DNA from: Microbacterium sufflavum | GTDB lineage: Bacteria > Actinomycetota > Actinomycetes > Actinomycetales > Microbacteriaceae | Length of the DNA stretch: 64,000 bases | Reading direction: 5' to 3' | Assembly (NCBI RefSeq): GCF_023091155.1 | Contig: NZ_JAHWXK010000001.1 | Location: 2,418,001 to 2,482,000 of the forward strand | In this document: positions 19,054 to 28,061 of the stretch, one piece after another | How positions within the stretch are numbered: the first letter of the stretch is position 1 | Layout of the letters: each line of letters begins with the position of its first letter | Position numbers and translations under genes: made by a program | The notes under the pieces: model-generated | What the model saw: the letters and a program-made list of their open reading frames with translations, nothing else | What the model was told of the DNA's origin: nothing | Database searches by the model: none

Positions 19054-19527
19054 TCACGCGTCGATGCCGAGCTGCTTGCGCAGTCGCGCCACGTGGCCCG
19101 TGGCCTTCACGTTGTACTGCGCGAGCGTGATCACGCCCTCCTCGTCGAGCACGAAGGTCGAACGGATCACGCCCTCGACCACCTTGCCGTAGTTCATCTT
19201 CTCGCCCCAGGCGCCGTACGCCTCGTGGACCGCGTGGTCGGGGTCGCTGAGCAGCGGGAACGTGAGAGCGTCGCGTTCGCGGAAGGTGGTCAGGGTGGCG
19301 GGGTCGTCGCGAGAGACCCCGACGACCTGGTAGCCGGCACCCTGCAGCGACGAGATGCTGTCGCGGAAGTCGCAGGCCTCGGTCGTGCACCCGGGGGTCA
19401 TCGCAGCGGGGTAGAAGTAGAGCACGGTCTTGCGGCCGCGCAGGTCGGCCAGGGAGACGGGGTTCCCGTCCTGGTCGAGGAGGGAGAAGTCAGGGGCGGC
19501 AGTACCGGGTTCCAGGCGCTCAGTCAC
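19054..19527 (-). CDS. bcp: Thioredoxin-dependent peroxiredoxin (BCP type)
   Basis: 157 aa atypical 2-Cys peroxiredoxin that reduces hydroperoxides using thioredoxin. Peroxidatic C47 lies in AAMTPGCTTEAC and resolving C52 five residues on, the alpha-type BCP arrangement; the PxxxTxxC motif is intact. It is the third gene of an aroA-rsgA-bcp run on the - strand, 9 nt after rsgA. Confidence 0.94.
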   Translation of the reverse strand: MTERLEPGTAAPDFSLLDQDGNPVSLADLRGRKTVLYFYPAAMTPGCTTEACDFRDSISSLQGAGYQVVGVSRDDPATLTTFRERDALTFPLLSDPDHAVHEAYGAWGEKMNYGKVVEGVIRSTFVLDEEGVITLAQYNVKATGHVARLRKQLGIDA

Positions 19528-19536
19528 CCGTCCACT

Positions 19537-20604
19537 TTATCGGCCGGGAGTCTGCTCCGCCTTGTCGGCGAACGTCTGCAGGAGGCGCTGCAGCGAGTCG
19601 AGGCGCGCGCGGCCCGTCTCGCTCAGCTCTCCGCGCTCCGCGGCCTCGATGAGGGCGCAGTCCGGCGCATCGGGCAGGTGGGTGCAGCCTCGGGGGCAGT
19701 TCTCCGCGATCACGGCGAGTTCCGTGAACGCCGCCAGGATGTTGGCGGGATCGACGTGTCCGAGGCCGAACGAGCGCACGCCGGGAGTGTCGATGACCCA
19801 GCCCGTGCCGTCCGGACCCTCGTAGCGCAGCGACACGGTCGACGAGGAGGTGTGGCGCCCACGGCCGGTGACCTGGTTGACGTGGCCGGTCGCGCGGCCG
19901 GCGGACGGGACCAGCGCGTTGACGAGCGTCGACTTCCCGACGCCGGAGTGACCGACGAAGACGGTCGAGTGGCCGACCAGCGCCTCGCCGATCTCCGCGA
20001 CGGGCATCTCGTCGCGTGCGCTGGTGAAGACGCGCAGGTCGAGGCCGTCGAAGTGGGCGAGGAACTCCGCGGGGTCGGCGAGGTCGGTCTTCGTCACGAC
20101 CAGCAGCGGGCGGATGCCCGCGTCGAGCGCCGCGACGAGGTAGCGGTCGACCAGGCGGGCCCTCGGCTCCGGGTCGGCGGCGGCGACGACCACGAGCATC
20201 TGGTCGGCGTTGGCCACGATCACGCGCTCGACCTGGTCGGTGTCGTCGGCGCTGCGGCGCAGCAGGGACGTGCGGTCGAGGATGCCCACGATCCGCCCGA
20301 GCGTGCCCTCGGCGCCCGAGGTGTCGCCCACGACGCGAGCCTGATCGCCGGTCACGATCGGCGTGCGCCGCAGTTCGCGAGCGCGCGCGGCCGTGATCGT
20401 GTGCTCCTCGGCCGTGCCCTCGTCGAGGAGGACGGAATAGCGTCCACGATCGACGCCGAGCACGCGGCCGATCTGGGCGTCCTCGTGCGCTGGTCGGCGC
20501 TTGGTGCGCGGACGGTTCGCCTTCGGGTTCGGACGCGTGCGGATCGCGCTCTCGTCGTACTCCTCGAAGTCGTCGTCGAGGTCGGTGTCGTCGAGCCAGC
20601 TCAC
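19537..20604 (-). CDS. rsgA: Ribosome small-subunit GTPase RsgA
   Basis: 355 aa circularly permuted GTPase that matures the 30S subunit. Order: an acidic N-terminal tail (DDTDLDDDFEEYDE), OB-fold, then G-motifs in permuted order with G4 TKTD, G1 GHSGVGKST and G3 DTPGV, and a C-terminal zinc finger (CPRGCTHLPDAPDC). It starts 2 nt after the aroA stop and precedes bcp. In M. tuberculosis the orthologue is also next to aroA. Confidence 0.95.
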   Translation of the reverse strand: MSWLDDTDLDDDFEEYDESAIRTRPNPKANRPRTKRRPAHEDAQIGRVLGVDRGRYSVLLDEGTAEEHTITAARARELRRTPIVTGDQARVVGDTSGAEGTLGRIVGILDRTSLLRRSADDTDQVERVIVANADQMLVVVAAADPEPRARLVDRYLVAALDAGIRPLLVVTKTDLADPAEFLAHFDGLDLRVFTSARDEMPVAEIGEALVGHSTVFVGHSGVGKSTLVNALVPSAGRATGHVNQVTGRGRHTSSSTVSLRYEGPDGTGWVIDTPGVRSFGLGHVDPANILAAFTELAVIAENCPRGCTHLPDAPDCALIEAAERGELSETGRARLDSLQRLLQTFADKAEQTPGR

Positions 20605-20606
20605 CG

Positions 20607-21923
20607 TCAGCCTCGCAGCATCCGCTCCCAGAGCATCGTGAACTCCGGGAGGGTCTTCGCGGTCGTGCCGATGTCATCGATCTCGACGCCGGGCACCCGC
20701 AGTCCGATGAGGGCCCCCGTCGTCGCCATACGGTGATCGTGGTGCGCGGGCCATTTACCCCCGCGCAGGGGGGAGGGCACGATCCGCAGGCCGTCGGGAA
20801 GCTCCTCGGCGGTGCCGCCCAGCGCGCGCAGGTTCCCCACGAGCGCCGCGATGCGGTCGGTCTCGTGCAGGCGGATGTGCCCGATGCCGCGGATCGTGGT
20901 CGGGGACTCTGCGAATGCCGCGAGACCGACCAGCGTGGGCGTGAGCTCGCTCGCCGCGGAGAGGTCGATGTCGAGGCCGCGGATGCTCGTGCCCGCGCGC
21001 ACCGTGAGGGTGCCACCGTGGCGGGACACGTGGGCGCCGGCGCTCTGCAGGATCTCCGGCAGGAGCGCGCCGGGCTGCGTCGAGTGCGCCGGCCAGCCGG
21101 TGATCGACACCGCTCCGCCGGTGACGAGCGCGGCGGCGAGGAACGGCGCGGCGTTCGACAGATCCGGCTCGATCGCGATCTCCTTCGCACGCGGCACGCC
21201 GGCCTCGACCAGCCACTCGCCGACGGCCGGTCGCTCGATGCGGATGCCGCGGCGGCTCAGCGCCTCGATCGTCATGTCGATGTGGGGCAGGCTCGGCAGC
21301 CGCTCGCCCGTGTGCACGAGGTGCAGGCCGACATCGAAGCGCGGGGCGGCGAGCAGCAGGCCCGACACGAACTGGCTGGAGGCGGAGGCGTCGATCTCGA
21401 CCCGGCCGCCGCGGATCCGGCCGTGCCCGCGGATGGTGAACGGCAGCGCCCAGGTGCCCTCGTCGTCGATGTCGACCCCGAGGTCGCGCAGGGCGCTGAT
21501 CAGGCCGCCCATCGGACGATGCAGCGCGGTCTCGTGGGCCGTGAGGTGCACGTCGTTCTCGGCGAGACCCGCGAGCGGGGAGATGAAACGCATGACCGTG
21601 CCCGCCTGACCGCAGTCGATGGTGACACCGCCGTGCAGCTTCGCCGGGGTGACGACGAGATCGGGACCGAACTCGTGACCGCCGTCGACCTCCTCCACGC
21701 CGACGCCGAGGGCGCGCAGGGCCTCGATCATGCGCTGGGAGTCGTCGCTGTGGAGCGGGGCGATCAGACGCCCCGGACCGTCGGCGATCGCCGCGATGAT
21801 GAGCTCACGGTTCGTCAGAGACTTCGATCCGGGGATCGTGAGCTCGGCGCGCACCGGCGCGTCGGTGGTGGGCGCGGGATAGGCGCCCTGCACACGGGAG
21901 GGGGAATACCTTTTGGCGCTCAT
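20607..21923 (-). CDS. aroA: 3-phosphoshikimate 1-carboxyvinyltransferase (EPSP synthase)
   Basis: 438 aa; joins phosphoenolpyruvate to shikimate 3-phosphate in the chorismate pathway. Recognised by PGSKSLTNR (about 32-40), the QAGTVMRF loop, the RPMGGL loop and the C-terminal DHRMA region. The start codon region doubles as the SigH-type promoter for the divergent sigH, so the first codons carry the -35 of that promoter. Heads the aroA-rsgA-bcp unit. Confidence 0.96.
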   Translation of the reverse strand: MSAKRYSPSRVQGAYPAPTTDAPVRAELTIPGSKSLTNRELIIAAIADGPGRLIAPLHSDDSQRMIEALRALGVGVEEVDGGHEFGPDLVVTPAKLHGGVTIDCGQAGTVMRFISPLAGLAENDVHLTAHETALHRPMGGLISALRDLGVDIDDEGTWALPFTIRGHGRIRGGRVEIDASASSQFVSGLLLAAPRFDVGLHLVHTGERLPSLPHIDMTIEALSRRGIRIERPAVGEWLVEAGVPRAKEIAIEPDLSNAAPFLAAALVTGGAVSITGWPAHSTQPGALLPEILQSAGAHVSRHGGTLTVRAGTSIRGLDIDLSAASELTPTLVGLAAFAESPTTIRGIGHIRLHETDRIAALVGNLRALGGTAEELPDGLRIVPSPLRGGKWPAHHDHRMATTGALIGLRVPGVEIDDIGTTAKTLPEFTMLWERMLRG

Positions 21924-21928
21924 CGGTT
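21902..21928 (+). promoter_or_regulatory. SigH/SigR-type promoter of sigH
   Basis: GGGAAT at 21902-21907, exactly 18 nt, then GTT at 21926-21928: the consensus recognised by SigR of Streptomyces and SigH of mycobacteria. It points at sigH, giving a leader of about 60 nt, and overlaps the aroA start. Confidence 0.75.
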
Positions 21929-21994
21929 CTCACCTTAGTAAACAGGACGCCGTCATCGTGAGAAGCGGCGCACCCGAGGCAGGAAGGGATGGGC

Positions 21995-22657
21995 ATGCCC
22001 GCGACGTTGGAGCGCGAGGTGATCGACCTCCGCGGCCTAGACTGGCCGGTGATGGATGACACCGCAACCGCAGACACCGTCGGCGACCCTCGACGCGAGT
22101 TCGAGGAGCAGGCGCTCCCCTTCATGGACCAGCTGTACGCGGCGGCCATGCGCATGACCAGGAACCCGGCGGACGCCGCCGACCTGGTGCAGGAGACCTT
22201 CGTGAAGGCGTACGGGTCGTGGTCGACCTTCTCCCAGGGCACGAACCTCAAGGCCTGGCTGTACCGCATCCTGACGAACACGTACATCAACATCTACCGC
22301 AAGCGTCAGCGCGAGCCGTTCCAGGGCACCATCGACGAGCTCGAGGACTGGCAGCTCGGCGGTGCCGAGTCGACCACCGCCTCGCACAGTCGCTCCGCCG
22401 AAGCCGAGGCGATCGACCGCATGCCGGCCTCGGTCGTGAAGGATGCGCTGCAGGCCGTCCCGGAGGACTTCCGGCTGGCGGTGTATCTGGCGGATGTCGA
22501 GGGCTTCGCGTATCAGGAGATCGCCGACATCATGAAGACCCCCATCGGCACCGTGATGAGCCGTCTGCACCGTGGCAGGCGGATGCTGCGGGAGCTGCTG
22601 GCCGACTATGCCGCCGAGCGAGGCATCGCCGCGGCTGAACCGAGGAGCACGAAATGA
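21995..22657 (+). CDS. sigH: Thiol-oxidative stress sigma factor SigH/SigR
   Basis: ECF sigma factor of 220 aa that switches on thioredoxin and related genes under disulfide stress. Region 2 carries [19 protein letters not shown] and [19 protein letters not shown]; region 4 is [25 protein letters not shown] with SRLHRGR. I prefer ATG 21995, which has AGGAAGGG 6 nt upstream; ATG 21989 is too close to that site, and ATG 22052 would give a shorter form like the alternative SigR isoform of Streptomyces. Its own promoter type lies upstream and the anti-sigma gene overlaps its stop. Confidence 0.93.
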   Translation: MPATLEREVIDLRGLDWPVMDDTATADTVGDPRREFEEQALPFMDQLYAAAMRMTRNPADAADLVQETFVKAYGSWSTFSQGTNLKAWLYRILTNTYINIYRKRQREPFQGTIDELEDWQLGGAESTTASHSRSAEAEAIDRMPASVVKDALQAVPEDFRLAVYLADVEGFAYQEIADIMKTPIGTVMSRLHRGRRMLRELLADYAAERGIAAAEPRSTK

Positions 22658-22899
22658 GCGACTGCGGCTGCGACAAGGCCCGTCAGGATCTGGAGGAGTA
22701 CCTCCGCAACGAGGTGTGCAAGACCGAGCACGCCGAGATCCGCGAGCATCTCGAGAACTGCCCGTCCTGCCGGGACGAGGCGCTCGTGGCCACCACCCTC
22801 ACCGAGGTCGTGGCGCGCGCCTGCAAGGAGACCGCTCCCGAGGAGCTGCGCGACCAGGTGTTCGCGCGCCTGCGCGAGGTGCAGGCCGCGCAGCACTGA
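22654..22899 (+). CDS. rshA: Zinc-binding redox-sensitive anti-sigma factor RshA/RsrA
   Basis: 81 aa ZAS-family anti-sigma factor. The zinc/thiol switch is H32-x3-C36-x2-C39 plus an upstream cysteine (C4, C6 or C22). Oxidation forms a disulfide, releases zinc and frees SigH. [11 protein letters not shown] is coupled to sigH by an ATGA overlap, giving stoichiometric expression. Confidence 0.93.
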   Translation: MSDCGCDKARQDLEEYLRNEVCKTEHAEIREHLENCPSCRDEALVATTLTEVVARACKETAPEELRDQVFARLREVQAAQH

Positions 22900-22929
22900 C
22901 TGGCCCGCTCGCGCGTCGGCGGCGGCCAA

Positions 22930-22935
22930 TAGGCT
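22930..22935 (+). promoter_or_regulatory. -10 element of the Eis-like gene, probable leaderless start
   Basis: TAGGCT ends 6 nt before ATG 22942. Confidence 0.5.
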
Positions 22936-22941
22936 GGTCGC

Positions 22942-24243
22942 ATGGCCCTCATCGATGCACGCGGGATCCCCGCCGATCAGACCTCCGTCGACCGTCTGGC
23001 AGGGGAGGGGCTCGACTACCGGGTGCTCGACCTGGATGACGCCGCGGCGGTCGAAGCGTTCCAGCGCGCGCTGGCCCGTGGCTTCCTGGGCGCGGAACCC
23101 ACCGCCGAGACTCTTGCGGACGGGCTGCCCACCGTGCGCGGCCGCCGCAACATCGGGGTCTATGAGCGCGACGTGGCGACCGCGCCGCACCCCGTCGCCA
23201 CGATCGACTCCTGGGTGACGCCCATGACGGTGCCCGGCGGCGAGATCGGCCTGTGGGCGATCAGCGGGGTCACGGTCTCCGGGACGCACCGGCGCCGCGG
23301 TATCGCCCGCGCCCTGCTGGAGGGCGAGCTGCGCGCCGCCGCAGACGCCGGGGTCGCGGTCGCCGGGCTCACGGCATCGGAGGCGACGATCTACGGCCGC
23401 TACGGATTCGGGTCTGCCGTGCCGGTCGCGCGGTTCACGGTCGATACGCGGCGCGCGGGCTGGGACGGCCCCGCACCGCAGGGGCGCATCGAGTACCTGG
23501 ATCGTGAGCAGCTCGCGCAGGAGCTCGGCGTGGTGCACGAGCGCTCGCGCGGTGCGCGGTCGGGACAGGTGCCGGGGTGGCGTGCGCGCTGGACGGGCCT
23601 CGCCGGTCTGCAGTCGTCGGACACCGACCGTGACCGCGTGCGGGGCGTGCGACACGTCGACGCCGACGGCGTGGTCCGCGGCGTGATGGCGTACGCGGTC
23701 AGCGAGAAGGGCGAGTCGTTCCGGTTCGCCCTGCACGTGCGACTGCTGGTCGCCGAGACTCCGGAGTCGATCGCGATGCTGTGGCGGTTCGCGCTGCAGC
23801 ACGACCTGGTGGACGAGGTGACCGCCGACCTGCGCCCGCTCGATGATGCGCTGCCGTGGCTGGTCGCCGACCCGCGCGGCGTCACCCAGATCGTGCACGA
23901 CCACGGCTGGCTGCGCATCCTCGATGTGCCTGCCGCCCTCACGGGGCGCCGGTACTCGTCTCCGCTCGACGTCGTGATCCGGGTGGACGACCCGCTGGGC
24001 TTCTCCGAGGGGGAGTGGCGCATGCGGGTGGACGGCGCGGGGCGTGCCGAGGTCGAGTCGGCCTCGGGCGAGGAGGCGGACGTCACGCTCTCGGTGTCGG
24101 CGCTGTCGTCGTTGTACGCGGGCAGCGTGCGCGCGGCCTCGCTGGCGGGTGCCGGCCGCATCAGCGGCTCCCCGGAGGCCGTGGGGGCGCTCGACCGGGC
24201 CCTGGCCGCATTCCCCGCCCCGTCGCTCGACATCTGGTACTGA
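22942..24243 (+). CDS. Eis-like GNAT N-acetyltransferase
   Basis: 433 aa with the three-part Eis architecture: an N-terminal GNAT domain with the acetyl-CoA loop THRRRGIARALLEGEL (about 113-128), a second degenerate GNAT-like half, and a C-terminal sterol-carrier-like domain. Eis proteins acetylate amines on small molecules (aminoglycosides in M. tuberculosis) or lysines; the substrate here cannot be told. ATYGRYGFG-type residues for the catalytic tyrosine are present (EATIYGRYGFG). Confidence 0.85.
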   Translation: MALIDARGIPADQTSVDRLAGEGLDYRVLDLDDAAAVEAFQRALARGFLGAEPTAETLADGLPTVRGRRNIGVYERDVATAPHPVATIDSWVTPMTVPGGEIGLWAISGVTVSGTHRRRGIARALLEGELRAAADAGVAVAGLTASEATIYGRYGFGSAVPVARFTVDTRRAGWDGPAPQGRIEYLDREQLAQELGVVHERSRGARSGQVPGWRARWTGLAGLQSSDTDRDRVRGVRHVDADGVVRGVMAYAVSEKGESFRFALHVRLLVAETPESIAMLWRFALQHDLVDEVTADLRPLDDALPWLVADPRGVTQIVHDHGWLRILDVPAALTGRRYSSPLDVVIRVDDPLGFSEGEWRMRVDGAGRAEVESASGEEADVTLSVSALSSLYAGSVRAASLAGAGRISGSPEAVGALDRALAAFPAPSLDIWY

Positions 24244-24266
24244 CCTCGAATCGAATAACTAGAAAC

Positions 24267-24283
24267 CTCTTTACTGGAAAGAG
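24267..24283. promoter_or_regulatory. Candidate operator for the sugar/ABC operon
   Basis: Inverted repeat CTCTTT-ACTGG-AAAGAG just upstream of a TACTAT -10-like hexamer (24288-24293). The motif CTTTACT is repeated at 24285-24291. The AT-rich dyad is a good candidate for the ROK regulator encoded in the operon. Confidence 0.45.
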
Positions 24284-24293
24284 CCTTTACTAT

Positions 24294-24362
24294 AACCTCG
24301 CCTCAGAGCGGATGCCTGTCCGCTCTGCTCGACTTCCGCAACGAAGCTCTTGAGACGAGGTT
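24294..24362 (+). promoter_or_regulatory. Structured 5' leader of the sugar/ABC operon
   Basis: A perfect 9-bp hairpin (24304-24312 with 24319-24327) is enclosed by a longer-range complement, AACCTCG (24294-24300) with CGAGGTT (24356-24362). The latter covers the CGAGG ribosome binding site 5 nt before the ATG, so folding could hide it. No poly-U tail follows the hairpin. Regulatory use is inferred only. Confidence 0.35.
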
Positions 24363-24365
24363 TCC

Positions 24366-26030
24366 ATGCACGTCAACCGCTGGAGGAAGACCCTTCCTCT
24401 CGTCGCCGGTGCCGCCGCCCTCGCGCTGGCACTGGCCGGCTGCACGCCCGGTGGCAGCGCATCCGGCACAGATCGCCCGCTGCGCATGTGGTCAGGGTCG
24501 ATGACGCCGATCACCAACAACTTCAACCCGTTCGCGGTGGACACCGCGACACACATGACGTTCGGCGCGATCTACGAGCCGCTGTTCTTCTTCAACCAGC
24601 TGTCCGCCGACCCGCCGGTCGGGATGCTCGGCGACACGTACGAGTTCAGTGACGACGGCACCGTCCTCACCATCACGATCAAGCCCGACCTGAAGTGGAG
24701 CGACGGCGAGGACCTCACCGCCGAGGATGTCGCGTTCAGCCTGGGCTACGGATCGAACCTCGACCCCGACATGGTGTCCGCCGAGGCCACGGACGACACC
24801 ACGGTCGTCGTGACGTACTCCTCCGCGAAGTTCACCGCGACCCCGCTCATCCTCGGCTCGACCTGGATCATCCCGAAGCACATCTGGTCGGACATCGACG
24901 ACTACATGACCGAGACGAACCCCGAGCCGGTCGGGTCCGGCCCCTACATGCTCAAGTCGTTCACCGACGCCGCCTACACGCTCGAGGCGAACCCGCTCTT
25001 CCGCGACGGCCCGCCCGAGATCACCGAGGTGCAGGACATCGGCATCGACTCCAACCAGTCCTCTGAGGATCTGCTCAAGACCGGCAAGCTCGACTGGGTC
25101 GGCCAGTTCATCGCCAACCCGGACGGTGTGACCTCCAACGGCCGCATCAGCACGATGAATCAGCAGCAGGACCCGACCGTGATCGTCACCTGCGCCGACG
25201 CGTCGATGGGCTGCGCGGGTGCCCAGACCGACCCGGCCGTGCGCCAGGCGCTCAACCTCGCGATCGACCGAGCGGCCATCAGCAGCAAGGCGTTCGCCGG
25301 GCTGTCCGGCGAGGCGTCGCCCAGCTTCGCCCTGCTGCCGCGCGACGAGAAGTGGCTGAGCGATCCGTCCCTGGCGGTCAGCCCCCAGGAGCCCGACGCG
25401 GCGACCGCCGAGGGCATCCTGGAAGGCGCCGGCTACACCAAGGGCTCCGACGGCTTCTACGGCAAGGACGGCACCGCGATCGAGCTCGACCTGTTCTCGC
25501 CCGACGGCTGGACCGACTACAACGACGCCGCCAAGCTCATCAGCGCACAGGCCGCGGAGGCCGGCATCCGCGTGAACGCGCGCACGGTGTCGGAGGCCGA
25601 GTACTGGACGCCGATCTCGACCGGCGACTTCCAGCTCGCCCTCTACGGCATCACGCAGTCGCTGGTCGCCGACCCGTACTCCAACTACGACCAGTACTTC
25701 ACCACGGCCGCCAGCGCCAAGGTCGGCGAGGAGCCCACCAAGGGACAGAACTACGCCCGCTACACCAACCCCGTCGTCGACGCCGCGGTGAAGCAGGCCG
25801 GCGCGACGCAGGACGAGGCGATCAAGAAGGAGGCGTACGCCGCGGTGCAGGCCGAGATCGCGCGTGACCTGCCCTACATCCCGGTCGTGCTGAACGCCTC
25901 GCAGTCGTTCTTCAACACGGCCGACTTCACGGGCTGGCCGACTGAGGACGACATGTACGCGGCACCACTGCCGTACCTGTCGACGGCCTCCGCGGTCATC
26001 CTCACGCACCTGCGCCCGGCGAAGAAGTAA
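24366..26030 (+). CDS. ABC transporter substrate-binding lipoprotein (SBP_bac_5)
   Basis: 554 aa family-5 solute-binding protein, membrane-anchored by a lipobox LAGC with C26. The mature part has the family pattern FNPF...IYEPLF, SDGEDLTAEDVAFS and VRQALNLAIDR. The family binds oligopeptides but also oligosaccharides (cellobiose, xylobiose, chitobiose) and nickel; the GH4 enzyme and sugar kinase downstream argue for a sugar. First gene of an eight-gene + strand run. Confidence 0.93.
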   Translation: MHVNRWRKTLPLVAGAAALALALAGCTPGGSASGTDRPLRMWSGSMTPITNNFNPFAVDTATHMTFGAIYEPLFFFNQLSADPPVGMLGDTYEFSDDGTVLTITIKPDLKWSDGEDLTAEDVAFSLGYGSNLDPDMVSAEATDDTTVVVTYSSAKFTATPLILGSTWIIPKHIWSDIDDYMTETNPEPVGSGPYMLKSFTDAAYTLEANPLFRDGPPEITEVQDIGIDSNQSSEDLLKTGKLDWVGQFIANPDGVTSNGRISTMNQQQDPTVIVTCADASMGCAGAQTDPAVRQALNLAIDRAAISSKAFAGLSGEASPSFALLPRDEKWLSDPSLAVSPQEPDAATAEGILEGAGYTKGSDGFYGKDGTAIELDLFSPDGWTDYNDAAKLISAQAAEAGIRVNARTVSEAEYWTPISTGDFQLALYGITQSLVADPYSNYDQYFTTAASAKVGEEPTKGQNYARYTNPVVDAAVKQAGATQDEAIKKEAYAAVQAEIARDLPYIPVVLNASQSFFNTADFTGWPTEDDMYAAPLPYLSTASAVILTHLRPAKK

Positions 26031-26071
26031 GGCACAGCACCCATGGCTCGATCCGACGAGAGGAGAGGCTC

Positions 26072-27076
26072 GTGAAGTTCTGGATGCGCCGCATCGCGTT
26101 CTACATCATCACGCTCTGGGCCGCGATCTCCCTCAACTTCCTGCTGCCGCGGCTGCTGCCCGGCGACCCCGCCGCAATCATGCTGGGCAAGCTCCGGCGC
26201 GCGAACGGTGGACGACCGCTGTCCGAGGAGACGATCGCGGCGATCACCTCCATCCTCGGCGCGGAGAAGGGATCGACGCTGTGGGATCAATACCTCGCCT
26301 ACTGGGGTCGGCTGCTGCACGGTGATCTCGGGGTCTCGTCGACCCGATACCCGGCCCCGGTAGGCGAGCTCATCGCCGCGGCTCTGCCGTGGACGGTGAC
26401 GCTCGTCGGAGCAGCCACCATCATCTCGTTCGTGCTCGGGATCCTCGCGGGCGCCTGGGTCGGATGGCTCCGCGGGACCTGGGTCGACCAGCTGGTGCCG
26501 GTGACCACGTTCCTGCAGTCCATCCCGTACTTCTGGCTCGCGCTGGTGCTCGTCGCGGTGTTCTCGGTGCAACTGGGGTTGTTGCCGATCATCGGCGGCT
26601 ACGACGTGTTCGAGTTCCCGGCGGGTCCGGAGTGGACACCCGCGTTCTTCGCGAGTGCGTTCGTGCACGCCCTGTTGCCGGCGGCCACGATCGTGATCTC
26701 CTCGGTCGGCGGCTGGCTGCTCGGGATGCGGAACATGATGGTGCAGACGATGTCGGAGGACTACGTGCTCACGGCGGAGGCGAAGGGGCTGCGGCCCTCC
26801 CGGATCCGCCGGGCCTATGCGGCCCGCAACGCGTCGATCCCGAGCCTCGCCGGCTTCGGCATCGCGCTGGGCTTCGTCGTTGCAGGCTCGATCGTGACGG
26901 AGCAGGTGTTCAGCTACCCCGGACTCGGCAAGCTCATGATCCAGTCCGTCCAGGGACTCGACTACGCCCTGATGCAGGGGGTGTTCCTCGTCATCACGCT
27001 GACCGTGCTGGCGGCCAACTTCCTGATCGACCTCCTGTACGGCTTCATCGACCCGAGGGTGCGCCGCGATGGCTGA
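26072..27076 (+). CDS. ABC transporter permease, DppB/OppB type
   Basis: 334 aa with six transmembrane helices, the GDLGVS loop after the first periplasmic segment, and the EAA-type coupling segment EAKGLRPSRIRRAYAARNASIP that contacts the ATPases. Start GTG 26072 with GAGAGG upstream. Overlaps the next permease by 8 nt. Confidence 0.94.
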   Translation: MKFWMRRIAFYIITLWAAISLNFLLPRLLPGDPAAIMLGKLRRANGGRPLSEETIAAITSILGAEKGSTLWDQYLAYWGRLLHGDLGVSSTRYPAPVGELIAAALPWTVTLVGAATIISFVLGILAGAWVGWLRGTWVDQLVPVTTFLQSIPYFWLALVLVAVFSVQLGLLPIIGGYDVFEFPAGPEWTPAFFASAFVHALLPAATIVISSVGGWLLGMRNMMVQTMSEDYVLTAEAKGLRPSRIRRAYAARNASIPSLAGFGIALGFVVAGSIVTEQVFSYPGLGKLMIQSVQGLDYALMQGVFLVITLTVLAANFLIDLLYGFIDPRVRRDG

Positions 27077-28061
27077 TCTGATCGTCTCCCCGTCCGAGTC
27101 CACGCACGCCGTGGCCGTCGCCCGGTCGGCGCGCCTGCGCCGCGGACTCCCGCGCCTGTCGGGCAAGCTCCTCGTCGGGATGATCGTGCTCGCCGCGATC
27201 GTGCTGTTCGGGCTGATCGGCCCGCTCCTGCTCGGCGATCCGCGTGACGCGAGCTTCGAGCCGCTGCTGCCGCCGAGCCCCGAGCACCCGTTCGGCACCA
27301 CCAAGCTGGGCTTCGACGTGCTCGCGCAGGTCGCGACCGGCACGCAGGGCTCGCTCTTCGTCGGTGCGGTCGCGGGCGTCGTGGCGCTGTTCCTCGCGTT
27401 GGTGTTCGGCGTGCTCGCCGGCTATTTCGGCGGAGCGCTCGACGAGACCCTGATGCTCGCGACCAACATCATGCTCGTGATCCCCGGGCTCCCGCTCGTC
27501 ATGGTGATCGCCGCCTACGTGCAGCACACGGAGGGCCTGGGCGACCTGGCCCGCAGCTCTCTGCTGGTGGCGCTGGTGCTCGGGATCACCGGCTGGGCGG
27601 GGTCGGCGGTGGTGCTCCGCGGGACGGCGCGGTCGCTGCGCACGAGGGACTACGTCGCCGCGGCGGTCGTCGCGGGCGAGCGACCGCTGCGGGTGATCTT
27701 CGTCGAGATCCTCCCGAACCTGGTGCCGCTGCTCGCCGCGCAGCTGATCTTCGGGGTGATCTTCGCGGTGCTCGGCGAAGCGGGGCTGTCGTACCTCGGC
27801 CTCGGACCGACCGGGTCGATCACCCTGGGCACGGTGCTCAACGACGCCCAGACCGGTCAGGCGGTGGGAAGCGGCGCCTGGTGGTGGTTCGTGCCGCCCG
27901 GCCTGATCATCGCGCTGATAGGCACGGCCCTGTCGCTGATCAACTTCGCGATCGACGAGATCGTGAACCCGAAGCTGCGCCTCGCGCCGGTGGCCGCGCG
28001 CCGCCAGCGCCGAGCACGTCGCGCCGGTCGTGGCGTCGGCGGGGAAGGAGCGGTCGCATGA
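27069..28061 (+). CDS. ABC transporter permease, DppC/OppC type
   Basis: 330 aa permease with an N-terminal helix, the HPFGTTKLGFDVLAQV motif typical of OppC proteins, six helices in all and an EAA-like segment (AAAVVAGERPLRVIFVEILPNLVP). A basic Arg/Ala-rich C-terminus follows. Its TGA overlaps the ATG of the first ATPase gene. Confidence 0.94.
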   Translation: MADLIVSPSESTHAVAVARSARLRRGLPRLSGKLLVGMIVLAAIVLFGLIGPLLLGDPRDASFEPLLPPSPEHPFGTTKLGFDVLAQVATGTQGSLFVGAVAGVVALFLALVFGVLAGYFGGALDETLMLATNIMLVIPGLPLVMVIAAYVQHTEGLGDLARSSLLVALVLGITGWAGSAVVLRGTARSLRTRDYVAAAVVAGERPLRVIFVEILPNLVPLLAAQLIFGVIFAVLGEAGLSYLGLGPTGSITLGTVLNDAQTGQAVGSGAWWWFVPPGLIIALIGTALSLINFAIDEIVNPKLRLAPVAARRQRRARRAGRGVGGEGAVA

